A DNA stretch of 64,000 nucleotides. Origin: Daphnia pulex. Its lineage: Eukaryota > Arthropoda > Branchiopoda > Diplostraca > Daphniidae. Positions 1 through 11,805 of the stretch are shown here, piece by piece. The stretch covers positions 1,240,001-1,304,000 of the forward strand of contig NC_060017.1 of the NCBI RefSeq assembly GCF_021134715.1, read 5' to 3'. The notes below the pieces were generated by a model that was given only the letters and a program-made list of their open reading frames with translations, was not told the origin of the DNA and made no database searches. How positions within the stretch are numbered: position 1 is the stretch's first letter; the number at the start of each line of letters is the position of its first letter. A program made the position numbers and the translations under genes.

Positions 1-1780
1 GTATTGAGATCTCTGTTTTCTTTCCATCACAGACGCTTTGCAATCAAGCTCAACCTGGATGGAATAATTTTGAAGAGACGAGTGCCGATTTAAACAATGA
101 GATTCGCGTTTCTTCCATCAACTAAGGACCCGACTGCAGCCTAGACATTTAGATGTTGTTTTGTTTTCAATCATGTACTTTGTCAAGTTCTCATTCAATA
201 AAAAATCATTTAAAACATTTCTTTGCTCTATTGATATTCAAATTTATTGGTTGGTATCAATTTCTAAAAGAAGTACCTTTACGGAAAAAATTTGGATGCG
301 TAAATGGACCAGGGGAAAACGTGCAATGGATGTCCGTTTTTGGATGACTATCGGAGGCCACGTTTGGATGTCCATAATGTTGAAGGGTAATAAACTGATG
401 ATTTTGTCGGGTTAAACGAAAGGCTGCATCCCAAATATTTCGGTTTTTTTAATTTATTACTTCTTGTCCAGACAAGTACAGTCTCTTACATCGACAAACG
501 TTATTGTCTTTATCTAGAAGCTAGAGGTGTCTGATTCTGTGGAATAGAAACTGCATCAATCCAGCAAGAAATCATGAACAAAGGTACCATATTTATAATT
601 TTTTAATGCATGCTTTTATCCATTTGCAATCAACCCTTCGTCTTGCTGATTTTGTCATCGAAAGAGATAAATCAAATACGCTCATTTGGGTCCCCCGCTT
701 ATTTTAACAAATATCATTAATGAGTTGGATCAAGATACAATTGCATTCAATTTTAGGTTTTAAAATGATCTCCCTAGCATTATCGTGTTGGTGTAAATCA
801 TTTTGCAATGTTATACCTCACAAAAACTTTTTAATAGCCATATAATACTTTTTACACATACTCAGTTATCCTATCCTATTTGAATTAGATGGGCAGCAAT
901 TCATACCAGAAAAAAACATTGTACAAGTATTAAAATGATTTGGGTTAAAATATTTTATAAATATTTGTTAATACTTTGTGTTTTCCCAGGAGCTACACGA
1001 AGAAGCTGTGCTTTTTTTTAAGAGATTAACAATGAGCGGGTACATTTGTTTATTGAATGTCCATAAAAATAACGTCCGTCTCGGGTATCCAGCCCAAACG
1101 GAGCGGACGGATTTGAAACGTTCTATGAACGTACGGGTGCTAGTAGGGTAATTAACTAAAACTTGAAATTGTAAATAACAAAATGTACTGTTTTCTTCTT
1201 CTGAAAACAAATTTTCACACATGCTGTTACTATTAATTGATAAGTTGCAATTCAAAGGATTATCTGGTGCTGTGTTTTCATTAGTAATGGAGGTGGAATT
1301 CATCACTCAGTCATTCATTGACATGTCACTTTGTAAGCTGCAATCAGCCACATTCTCAATACCAGATTCTTCATGTTGTTGAAGGTTGGATAAATTTTGG
1401 ACGGAACCCAATCAACATCATGTTCATTGTTCAGATATGATGGTTTACCTACCAAATATTACCTTAATTACCTAACTATTGCAATAGTAATATTTATTTT
1501 AAATAAAAAAATACCTGAATGGAAATGGTCGGAACAAACACATTGAACACCATATAGTATCTATTTAAATACTGCCCAAGAATAGCATTCCAAGCTGAAA
1601 TTCGTCTTTCCACTAACTGGATCGGACACGGTCAGAGCGATCCATATCAAGGAGGGCTTCACCAAAATAACAGTAACTTGCAGCACACTCTTCAGCATAT
1701 CATCCATACTATTTTCTAAACCAGATAACCGAATCAGCCAAAGCAAGAACTGCAGATCGAATGTCCGACCCTATAACCTA
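1..1780. other. AT-rich gene-poor stretch
   Basis: I see no recognisable gene here. Short open frames occur on both strands (for example 161-415 on plus and 968-1306 on minus), but they have no family motif and no convincing splice sites. The base composition resembles the transposon-rich sequence that follows. Confidence 0.5.
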
Positions 1781-1785
1781 TTATC

Positions 1786-2038
1786 TACCAGTCGGGACAA
1801 CCCCGACAAGATTGGCTGGAGCTTTCTATTGCCTTTCTGGACAAAGCCAATCCTCTTTGTAACCGTGTTTACGCGGCGTCTAGCGTCGGAAAACTTTATT
1901 TGATTCGCGGCCCGAAAGGGATGGGCCGACGACCTTCCTCTAATTTTCCCTTGGCAATTCTGATAAATACTCTGCAGAAAATAGGCAAAGATGAATCAAT
2001 CTCTCCCTGTCACGTGTTGGCCAATTTTAAGACGTAGT
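1786..2038 (+). other. Unrecognised open stretch, possible retroelement coding remnant
   Basis: One plus-strand frame is open from about 1786 to a TAG at 2036-2038 with protein-like composition (for example DWLELSIAFLDKANP, then a Gly/Arg/Pro-rich part with GPKGMGRRPSS). It has no start codon and no family match I can name. It lies just upstream of the non-LTR element remnant and could be a piece of that element's first ORF. That is inference from position only. Confidence 0.25.
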
Positions 2039-2316
2039 TAGCCTACATACTGTTTATTAAAAGACGATTCCACAGGGACGTTGGGGACGAAAAAAACGTT
2101 TAATGGAACACGTCGATACGTTACAACTATTGGTGACTAGTCTGTGAGTGTATGAGAATTGTAGTAGTAATCCTCTCTCTTTCTATGAGGATTTTACGTG
2201 CAGCATGGGCTGCTGTAATTTACTTGTTTTCATCACCACTTTTGATACATGATAAAGATCCATATGAAAATAGAATTCATAGAAAAAAAACCGCCACACA
2301 CATACCTTGTTAGCGC

Positions 2317-3879
2317 ATGGCTATAAGAGAGGAAACTTTTTCTCAATGCAGTCAAATTCGTGTTCGTTGCATTTTCCCACAAGACACTTTCCTTGACCGA
2401 TCTCGCATCAACAGCGTGAAAATTTCTCCCACCCACTCTGCATCTTTTCTCGGCCTCATTCTGGATTCGAACTTAAAGTGGTCGAACCACGTACAGGCAT
2501 GCAAAGTATGCCTCTGCCAAGAGAGTTATGATGGCGGCCAGTAGCTGCCTACGTTTAGCTTTCGGTTTCGATGCTATTTGCCTAGTTTCCTCATATTCTA
2601 CTACGGTAGAGCCAATTTTCACTTATGGCTTCTCTGTTTGGGCGTCTTTCCTCAGAAACAAGGCGAGTGTTAAGAAGATCCGGTCTTTTCAGCGCTCTAT
2701 CTGCCGGATGATTACCTCCTCTTTTAAGACTGCTCCTACTGAATCGCTCATTCTTCTTCTGTCAAACCTACTTCCGATTGATCTGAAAATACTTGAAATT
2801 GCTACTCTTCGTTATCTTGCCACTCCTGCGAATGAGTGTTTCTACTGCTCCTCGCGCACCTACATTCATAATCGTGTTTCTTTCGATCAAGTTTCCCATC
2901 TTGGATGAAAGCCCACCTTCCCCTCCTCTTGGAACATCCTCCGTGGAGGATTTTTCTCTACGGGTCCTCAATTCTCTCCTCGGTAGTCCCTTTGCAACCG
3001 AACTTATCTGGCACTCTCCGCTGATTTATCGGCGTCTATCACATACGTGACAGGGCTGGGTGTTGTGTGGTTCTCTCTTACTCCACTGCTGTCCTCAAGA
3101 TCTCAAATTGGTCCCTACCAACGGGAATTTCCTTCCGATTTGATTTTAGCCTTGCACTGAGTGCAGCGCATTACATGGAGGTTCAGGTCTACGCACAGCT
3201 CTTGTGAAATTTTTGTAGCCAACACAAATCTTATTTACAACCTGCGACTCCTCTATTTCCTTCTGAATTGAGCAAATTTGCCGCCTTAGCCTCTTTTGGG
3301 AGCTTTGGTTATGTCTTAACAAACACTAGATCCTGCTTCCCCGGGTCTTGCTCTTGCTAGCGTCTGGGCGAATAGCCGCTCCATTCTTGGTTGCTTCTTC
3401 AAGCATGTCTTCTAGCCTTATCAAATGCCTGGTTAGATCTCACGTTTCCGGAATTTGGAATGACGAGTGGATGTCTTCTCAAGTAAACTTAAGCGTTAGA
3501 TCCTTTTTTTCCGGATGTACACTCTGCCAAGGTGCTCTTAACCCGGTGAACCAATGCGATCACCACTCAGGTTCTTACAGCCCACTAATTCCACAACACC
3601 CATCAACACCGATTTGGTTTCATGTCCTCCGCCTCTTGCTCTTGCGGTGCCCCAGTTGAGTCTTTGACTCACTTTCTCTTCCACTGCCCAATCTATTCCG
3701 CGCACAGGACGTTACTAGTCGATGCAGTTACCTCAAGTAACATTCCTTGGCCCACGAGCTCTATTTTTTTTGTAAATTCAACCTCCTCTGGAACTCCGTA
3801 TTTAAGTTCTTCCTACGCACAAAGCGTCTTGCTCGTGGGAAGCCATTTCTTCGATGATCTTGAGTTGACAGGCATCTAG
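2317..3879 (+). pseudogene. Broken reverse transcriptase/RNase H ORF2 remnant
   Basis: This is the coding part of the non-LTR element. It is split into at least three frames: 2317-2544, 2528-2908 and 3622-3879 on plus. The RT thumb region is readable, including the GxxLD...LxWxxH motif and the later LLPIDLKILEI segment, which matches the common 'L.GLLPI' region. The region between about 2910 and 3620 has many stops and frame changes. The catalytic FADD block is missing because the 5' part was lost. No activity can be expected from this copy. Confidence 0.75.
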
Positions 3880-4491
3880 AGTTTTGTTCTGTTTTATTCC
3901 GCCCGTGGTGGACATGGTCCCAGCAAGACAAGCCTCCGCGAAATAATGTACACCACGGGTGCCTCATCTCTGTTCAACGCATGTGCGATGTGTGTTCCTC
4001 GACGCAGACTGGTGCTTCGCCTCGGGTTGCCACTACCGCACCTCTGCGCGTGATTCAATTTTACAGTGCGTTTCGCTTACTGGCTTTGCACAACTCTCTA
4101 GCGTAATTTTATTTCCCCTGCATTTGTATATTACTCGCATTTCTCTCAACCATTTTAGTGCGTAGGGCGGGGCTCTGGTAACTGCACCTGTGGTCACCAA
4201 TGGAGGCTGTATCTATGCCGGAGTCCACCGGCTGGTGGTGTAGAAGGTTCTACCAAACCGGACAGGTACATTATCGCCTCCATTGGCCTCTCCACAGGCT
4301 GTCTGCATCAGAGCTGCTTTCAGACACCCCAACACACCACCAGCGGTTCCATTGTATATGTAAATATGTGAAAATATTGCCCGTTGTTTTATTCTTCCTT
4401 GTAACTAAGTTCGTTTTCAACTTTGGTTGAATAAACTGGGCTACACTCGAGATCCGAGTAATGCCTCTAATAAATAATAATAAAAAATAAT
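2317..4491 (+). mobile_element. Decayed non-LTR retrotransposon (RT C-terminal part, RNase H region, zinc knuckle, 3' tail)
   Basis: The plus strand carries, in shifting frames, the end of a reverse transcriptase of the jockey/I/R1/Loa group. Around 2430-2500 is SFLGLILDSNLKWSNHV, the post-palm motif of these enzymes. At 2620-2760 come EPIFTYGFSVW and then a QRSICRMIT-like helix. The stretch 3050-3600 sits where an RNase H domain is expected but is full of stops. At about 3622-3700 a C-x-C-G...H-x4-C knuckle (SCSCGAPVESLTHFLFHC) matches the usual C terminus. The element seems to end at a TAATAAATAATAAT-type tail at 4469-4491, typical of non-LTR 3' ends. The 5' part (endonuclease, RT palm) is absent. 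Subfamily assignment is uncertain. Confidence 0.8.
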
Positions 4492-5019
4492 ACCATTGTG
4501 GTCATGGAACATGAAAGACAGAACCGGACAAAATGTTGACATACGCGGCTACCTGCAAAACCTGACGTCATGTGACCTACGTCAATTGGTCAGACAAGGC
4601 GGGGCGCGGGGCGCTTGTCTTAGGCTATTGTAGCAGACATCATCTTGACTAAAATGCTGCGTTGCCGCGATGGCAACAAATGTCAAAAAATGTCGAACAG
4701 CCCTATAGCTGAGCTATAGAATACTGGTAGCGCCACTGCCATGTTAACTCCCCCTATGGAAAATTTTCTCTGGGGCTGAAGCCAACTTTACGAATCGACA
4801 GAGAAAATCGGAGCTAATATATCTATCTCGCTCCTTGCCACTCCTCCACTTTTCCCTCCATTCTTATACCCTACTTCCCCACACACCCGCCGTTGCGCTT
4901 ATACCTAAGGAGCAGATCATTCTCATCAGATAGCTTAAAGTAAGCAAAAGCCCCTCCGGCGAGTACTTTACGCCCTGAATACCGGAATCAACTTAGTCTC
5001 CGTCGGCCAAATCACTGCG
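4492..5019. other. Spacer between retroelements
   Basis: No gene seen. A short near-palindrome around the paired CTATAGCT/AGCTATAG words lies near 4702-4718. The stretch from about 4740 could contain the 5' end of the copia element, but I could not recognise an LTR border. Confidence 0.35.
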
Positions 5020-7150
5020 TTGGGCATAAGTGTAAATTTCTCTGGCGCAAAATGTGAGCTTGTAAGAAACAACAACGTGGAAGTGACTGGTCATCGAACA
5101 GGAAGTACTCTTTACAAACTTGACATCAAAGTCATAGTTGAACCACCTCAACAGGAATGCGTCATCATAGCAAAACAGTCAGCGGCTTCATTGATGACCT
5201 GGCATCGCCGTCTATCTCACGTAAATTGCAAAACAATTCAACAAATGGAAGCAAGCAACGCAGTTGAAGGGATGAAGATTACGGATCGCAACCTACCAGC
5301 TGTTTGTGAAGGATTTATCTACGGAAAAATGTGTTGTCGCTCATTCAAATGCTCCAACAAAGACCCTAGCACAAAAAAGCACTGGAAATTGGTCAGCTCA
5401 TTGTGTCAGACGTTGGCGGCCCCATGCAAGACAAGTCTCTGAGTGGCGCACTCTACTACCTGGCGATAAAAGAAAAAGCAAGTGGTTTCCGTCAAGTTTT
5501 CTTTCTCAAAAAGAAGACGGAAGTTGCAGGTAAATTCAAAATTTGCATTCCATCTTTCCAAAATGAAACCGGTAAATTAATCAAAACTATTCGCACAGAC
5601 AACGGTACAGAATTCAAAGGCCAAGACTGATCTGGGTGGATGAAATGGGCATCAAACGCCAGTACACTATTGCCTTCACCCCACTTCAAAATGGCGCGTC
5701 TGAGCGTGACAACCGGACTATCGTCGAGGCTGCACGGAGTGCGGAAGGAAACATCCGGTCTCGTCTCCCGTACTACTACGGCTCTGGGCAGAGGCGATAA
5801 ACTACGCCGTATATACACTAAATCGGACGCTTTCCCGCACCAGAGATGTTACGCCGTTTGAAAAATTTTACGGTACAAAACCTAATATCTCACACTTGCG
5901 CCAATTTGGCATTACATTTTTCGTCCATATAGCAGATCAAAAACGCCGAAAATTGGAAAAGAAAGGAGAGAAAGGCATGTTCCTCGGCTACGACAACAAC
6001 TCGACCGGATACCGTGTCTTCATCCTAGCAACCTTCAAAGTCATAGTTAGCGATGAAGTTATTTTTGAAGAAGATGACGACAGTCATGAACCACAAAACC
6101 ATGCCATTCTTCAGGAATTTCCCTTTGCAAAAGAAAAAACAATCACCGATGAAGCAGACAATCACTCACCATCCACACAAAAGACGATACCAATGCCAAA
6201 GGTGCCTCCGTTAGAGTCTTCAGTCAAACCTTCAGTCGAACTCCAAGCTGAGCTTCCAGTCAAACCCCAAGCTGAGCCTTCAGTCGAATTCCAAGCTGAT
6301 TTTCCCATTGAACTCCAAGTTGAGCTCCCGCCCGAGCCACTGATCAATGAGCCTCCATCTATCGAGGAACAAGACGAATCGGGTGCCTTTCATGGATTCG
6401 AGGAAGACGACTTTTATCCTAAGCATCACGAAAATGTAGTGGAAGGGGACGATTCCTTCAGTGACGAGGACCGCGACAACGTCCCAGTGATTACCAACAG
6501 ACGCTATCCGCTCCGGAACCGCAAGCCAAAATTGATTCAATCCATGAATCTAATGGATTTTGACGGTCAGCCTTTTGAGCCTGGATCTTTTCTGGAGGCA
6601 ATGGGTTGCCGTGAAGCTCACCTATGACGAATTTGACTCTCACGTTCAGAACGGGACATGGGCTCTAGTCCCTCTGCCACCTGGCCGGAATGCCATCGGT
6701 ACTCGCTGGGTGTTTAAAGTAAAACCCGGGCATCTGGACACCTCTACTCGCTACAAATCGCGGTTTGTAGCCAAAGGAAATTCCCAAGTTAAAGGTATTG
6801 ACTTCAACGAATATGCAACTTATGCACCAGTTGTTGGCTACTGTTCCCTTCGAGTCATTCTATCAATCTGTGTGACCTTCGTTCTCGAAATGGCCCAGTT
6901 AGACATTTAGACAGCGTTCCTGTACGGCCTCGTAGACGGAGAGATCTACATACAACAGCCCGAAGGTTTCATCTTGCCGGGCAGTGAGCACCTGGTTGGA
7001 AGATTGTTAAAATGTATCTACGGACTTAAACAAGCCGTCTGGAACAAGAAATTTAATGATTTCCTCATCCTTTTTGGCTTTACGCGTAGCAAACACGATC
7101 CATGTGTCTATTTCAGACGAAGGGAAACTGAAAGCCTTAAATCTCTTCAT
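5020..7150 (+). mobile_element. Truncated Ty1/copia retrotransposon
   Basis: Copia-order domains are visible on the plus strand: GAG-pre-integrase, integrase, long acidic linker, reverse transcriptase. GAG-pre-integrase shows LMTWHRRLSHVNCKTIQQME at about 5195-5250. The integrase core is spread over frames: the first acidic residue in SDVGGPMQDK (about 5406), the second in RTDNGTEF (about 5597-5620), and the Glu in NGASERDNRTIVE (about 5690-5730). The RT begins at NGTWALVPLPPG (about 6650) and runs through RWVFKVK, TAFLYGLVDGEIYIQQPEGF and LLKCIYGLKQ. The sequence stops before the YVDD box and RNase H, so the 3' end is deleted. No LTR pair was recognised. Confidence 0.88.
5020..7150 (+). pseudogene. 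Broken copia polyprotein (integrase-RT)
   Basis: The polyprotein is interrupted by several frameshifts (between the pieces at 5020-5442, 5403-5630, 5640-5861, 5896-6627 and 6560-6910). It also has an in-frame TAG at 6908-6910, where the family has a Lys codon just before TAFLYG. The linker at about 6060-6500 is acidic and holds near-repeats of a Pro/Glu-rich unit (PSVELQAELPVKPQAEPSV-like). The RT catalytic YVDD and the RNase H domain are absent. The copy is therefore dead. Confidence 0.85.
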
Positions 7151-9990
7151 AATAGCACCAAAATTAGTGCACTGGGAGAATGAAAGATGTGCTACAGTTT
7201 ATATTTTATAAGTCGTTTTTTTTTTCACCAGAAAGTATATTTACACGGGTAAAAAAATTCAAATCACGATTCAAACATGTTCCCATGAATATTTTTCTTG
7301 GGGGTTTCAAACAGAAATATATTGTAGTGATAAACAGTGCTCACGAAAAAAAAAGTACTAATAATTTGTTGGGGGTCAAATGGCTAATTTGACTGTACTA
7401 ATTTGACTGATTTCTCACTTGACGGGCCTGATCGGTCTGATTTGTCTTTTAGGCTAAGCAACGTTACCATTTATCCTGTCTTATTAGACTGTAGCATGGA
7501 CTACTTACGCTAGAGGATGGGTCACTACGACAATTCCTATGTCGGCTACAATTTTTTTTTGTTACTTTAATGAATCGAGCTTCAAAAATGAGCTAGAGTC
7601 TATTAAATTATCCCTATGCGGGAAAAATTTAATTTCGGTGGTATTTTAATTAGAAATTGACGTAGGTGTTCGTTGGTTGTCCCTGCCTAGCGGTGATTGT
7701 TGGTTGACCACCCTTTGATTACTCTGATTCTTGTTTGGTTTGGTATGATTAGGTGCGTCTGCTATCTGTGATTCTCTGGATTCTTGTGTTTCTGATTTGC
7801 ATTCGCTTAGATCTATTGCCACGACATATGTCGTGGCGCGACGGTCGAAACTGTCTATTGCCACGACATCATGTCGTGGCAATAGATTTAACCTTTGCAT
7901 TCTGCTTGTTTTCTTTCTAAAAACCATAGAAGAGTTTGGAATTCTTAGCGCTAGGTGGAGACAACCAACGAAAACCTCTCCCGTCCTCTCAAAATTAAAC
8001 GCAATATCTTTTAATTTCTCATCTTTACTAGAAAGGTGCTTTGGAGACTTAGAATCATTTTTTAAGCTCTATCGATTGATCCTTCTTTAAAAATTATTAT
8101 TAAAAATCCACCCGACAAGCCATAACACGGCGGGATAGGACGAGTGACCCGTCCTCTAGCTTAAGTATAGTCCATGACTGTAGGCTCTGTGCCCCTGTCG
8201 TCCTGTGAGGCTGTGACGCTTTAGCTACTCAACGACATTTTTGGGGTAGATAAAAACGGGACAGGGAATAATTCAAGATCTAACTCGGAATTAGATCATC
8301 AGGTCTTTTATTTGTTAGTCCCACTTTTTTAAGTGCACGGTGAGTTATAATGCGACACATGTTATGGGCGATCGATCGAAATGCAGATTAGAACAGAGCG
8401 ATATTATTTTATTACGAGCAAGATAAATAAAAGTTATACGGCCAGCCTCGTCTGTAGATTTATGCCCATTACTTACTAGTCCGACTATACTCCACTGCTC
8501 CGCTGCAAAATGTATAGGATCCCGAAAAAGTGCTCTTGGGCGCCACTTCGGACAGCCCTTTGGCGCGTGTTATTATCTGTCCGCTCCTTAATGGCCGTCT
8601 TTGCTGCCGGACTCTTATGGCAATCTCTGGTTATTCGGCCCCTATATTACTACATAGATGACCTAGCCCACCAATGTTGATCCATATATATTTCATGGCA
8701 ATCATTAGATATGCGGATGAGAATGTTGATTGTATGGAGAGAGAAATGGCAGGGTCTTGAATAGATTTCCCATCAGCATTCGGCAGCAGCGCCAGATATG
8801 ATGACGGGCTGTCAAAGTAAATTTTCTCTTCTCACAGCAGATTGATGGATGAAACGACGTCAACACGTCATTTTACATCCGCCGTATAATCATATCCGCG
8901 TAAAATATTATATAGGTGATGCCAGGGTAGTATGTGATGTATGTACGCCGGCCCATTAAATCTATTATCTCTCCTTATTTTGGCATTGGCTTTCACGCCG
9001 GGCAGCATGGAACAGAAGAATTGGATCATTCTAAGGCCACTCTAATAAACATTTCTAGGGCATTACTTTTATATGTACGTATACACATCAAATAAAAAGC
9101 GAGTCCATATAAGTCAAAGTCGTTTTGGAGGGGCCAGAAAATCTAATTTGACTGGGCTCTGCATCTAAGCCGGGGACGAAAAAGAATTACAGTCGATCCA
9201 ATAAAATTCACACGTTTATAGGGGGGCACAGCAGATTAGACGAGGGAATAATATAAAATCTATATAAAATGGACCGTGCGTATTATTGGTTAAGCTGCTA
9301 GAGGGGGGAGACTTATTCCCAATCGCAATTTGTGTTATTCTTATCATTCAAATTGAATGATTCTATTCCGTCACTCGACGAAATGTCACCAGCAGTTTCG
9401 TCCATCATAAACTGTACATCCATCAGGCATCTACAACAAAGAATGGTTCTGCTTTGACACCGAATGTCGATGACTAATGATCGCTCCCGATGAATCATCG
9501 GAGCAATCGCATCAACTCGTCCCGACGACGTCGCCCACCCACTGCTGATGAATCGCATCCGACGTTTTCCGAGGGCCCAGCAACTCGTCGTATAGTCGAC
9601 TTTGATTATCTTAATCCAGATTGTAATAGATGATTAGATCTATACTTTCAAGGTTATGGGGTGAAGTATGAAATAATGCGAAAATAAATATCGAGTGAAT
9701 GCGCGCAACACCGGCGCAACAAATATTTGAATAAGTGAAAATTCCAGGTCACGTCTGAAGTTGAAAGGAGAATTTTCTTGTAGCATTTTGGCGTAATGTG
9801 GCGGCACGGGAATAACAATGTATCGGGAGGTTCCCGGCTCGTCGCACATAACAACAGCACACCACCACCCGAGCGTATGCCATCGCCACTCTGAGTCGCT
9901 ATTGGCTGACAACCACAACCCGGCAATGCCTACGACGACGTTGGAGATGTGCACGGTGCGCTATTAATAAGACGACGACGACGACACTTT
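7151..9990. other. Gene-poor stretch after copia remnant
   Basis: I found no supportable gene. Open frames such as 7646-7927 and 9313-9558 on minus lack family motifs. The only structured element seen is the pair of palindromes at 7818-7886, listed separately. Confidence 0.45.
7811..7886. repeat. Two tandem palindromes sharing one core
   Basis: A perfect 20-bp palindrome (7818-7837, arm GCCACGACAT) is followed 16 bp later by a 33-bp palindrome (7854-7886, arms of 16 bp around one central base). Both start with the same word, TCTATTGCCACGACAT, so they look like a duplicated hairpin unit. In the second copy the right arm is complete; in the first it is cut after GTCGTGGC. No target duplication was recognised. 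Confidence 0.85.
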
Positions 9991-10310
9991 TCTGCTCGCG
10001 CTTGATGCTCAGTTGAAATAAAACGACAGTGACGACCTTTTTGCGATAAAATTTATTTCGGGCTGATGGATTACCACAGGAAAAATCCATCAGGATTCAG
10101 GAGGCGCGACAATATATCCAGCACCCATCATTCGCAGCCCATCTCTCCCATTTGCTGCTTACATTTCCTACATTAGGTGTACATGTATGGTGGAGCTTTT
10201 TACTTGCGCGTGGCATTTCCGCGAAAAAAGGCGAATGATGTCGTCCACAATTGTCGCGCGTGGAGGCAACATCACCGGAATTTTCGCCTCGTACTTTGCA
10301 TATTTCAATT

Positions 10311-10335
10311 TTTTGTTTTGTTTTGTTTTGTTTTG
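10311..10335. repeat. (TTTTG)5 microsatellite
   Basis: Five uninterrupted TTTTG units, read directly from the sequence. Confidence 0.95.
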
Positions 10336-10996
10336 GGATGTGTCGTTCGAGATGAAGGATAGAGGCAAGAACGTGCCCGACTGACTAGGCTTCTTGGGCG
10401 TCGTCGGATAAAAGAAAAGCTGAAATCGAGATGAAGGTTGCTGGTTCTCTTCTAATACTTTCAAGGTTTTCTCCGCAAAGAGAATCAAAGTGAGAAAAAA
10501 TGGAATTTCGGTTTGAGGGTTTCGACAGTTCCTTTTGATCAGGCTTTATATGGGACCTTGTGCACGGCCGGGGACAGTGACGTCATCCGCCGTCCAGCCA
10601 GCAGCACGCGAGTGCAGGAATTTCTCCAATAATAAGCAAAAAGCCGCCAGCCGGAATTCAATATCTAGTCTCTCTTGTCAATCGTACAACATGCCTTGTG
10701 GTGTGCAATTGCCTCGTCGTGTGCGACCTTTTGTTATGACTTTTAAATTACCAAAATTCGCGCCATACCCTTTTAGGTAATATTATTTGGGGACGATGTA
10801 GTACGACACCCACAGTCAATGCCAACCGCCGTCTCACATACTGATGGAGTTAAAAATCCGGAAGTGAAAGAAGGAGTTGTTGAATGAGGATCAATATATA
10901 GTATATACGCGCTCTTGGCGATATCATAACAGCGCCCATGCAGTTGTGCCGTATATTGAGATGGCGGAGGTGAACGGCTCGATGGCCGCCGCGCAA

Positions 10997-11201
10997 TATT
11001 TGTCCACGTGAACGTTTCGTAAATTCGGAGCCCTTCTTGGCCTAGCAACGTGAGCAATACGCCCACTTGAACATCTTCGTCGTCTTTGTTTTTCTTTGTG
11101 GCCTTTAAATACCACATAAATTGCTTTTTCCAAAGTGCCCACTTAGAAGGTAGATCACCATCAAACGAAAAGGATGACGGTGGATGCAATTCACTCGCCA
11201 T
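10997..11201 (-). pseudogene. Retrotransposon Gag N-terminal fragment
   Basis: The frame starts with ATG at 11201 (MASELHPPSSFSFDGDLPSK) and continues with W-x2-WKKQF, DDEDVQVGVLLTLLG and GLRIYETFTW. This is the pattern of gypsy-group Gag proteins, where a WxxWKxxF motif is followed by 'vqv..LLt.lG.ea..iy.tF'. About 68 residues are readable. After FTWTN the frame stays open to 10773 but runs into low-complexity Ser/Pro sequence unlike Gag, so the real homology ends near 10997. No capsid C terminus or zinc knuckle is present. Confidence 0.7.
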
Positions 11202-11338
11202 GCTGAATAATTGGGCTGATCGATCGACTTTACTTCTGACACCATGTAGTAGACTCGGCTGTCCAAGTGTGACTGAGGCTAGGCCTCTTTGTATTCGATC
11301 AGTATGCCGCTAGTGGCGCTAGTGGATATACAACAACA
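10997..11338 (-). mobile_element. Gypsy-type LTR retrotransposon scrap (short LTR, tRNA-primer site, Gag N terminus)
   Basis: On the minus strand an LTR-like segment (about 11335-11245) begins TGTTGTATATCC, ends TCTACTACA, and is followed at once by TGGTGTCAGAAGTAAAG. That looks like a primer-binding site for the 3' end of a leucine-type tRNA. About 27 bases further on, a Gag frame starts at 11201. The LTR is only about 91 bp as read, so it may be deleted or its left border misjudged. The Gag homology stops near 10997 and no pol domain follows, so the element is a 5' fragment. Confidence 0.6.
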
Positions 11339-11774
11339 ACTACTGCGGAATTGATCGAAACTTTTTCTTTTCTCGCCCGCTGTCTGTCTGTGTCTATTTC
11401 TACTTGTATTTCTACCTACACACCGACTTGATGCGACGATGTACAAAATAGTTGTAGACATCTGCCCTTTTGGAGTTGTTCATATTCCTATTTATGTAAA
11501 CTGCGTGTTTAAAGGTTCTTCCCATTACGGCTTCGCCCTTGTTATTGTGAGTGTACGACAGTCGGTCGGCAGGGAAATGCGCAACGAATTACAAGGAATC
11601 CGACTCATTACTGACACTGTCATCTCTCATCTCCGGCAGAAACTTTCATTTTCCGCTTTACGGCTCTTATAGACACGCCAGATAACGTCGATATTAAACA
11701 GCGCACAGATCGAAAAGACAACCTCCTCCTATTGGCAACTTTGATTTTTGGGGCCAAAAATATTGACTTTTACC

Positions 11775-11803
<29 letters not shown>
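11775..11803. repeat. (GAA)n microsatellite
   Basis: Uninterrupted AGA/GAA trinucleotide run, read directly. Confidence 0.95.
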
Positions 11804-11805
<2 letters not shown>

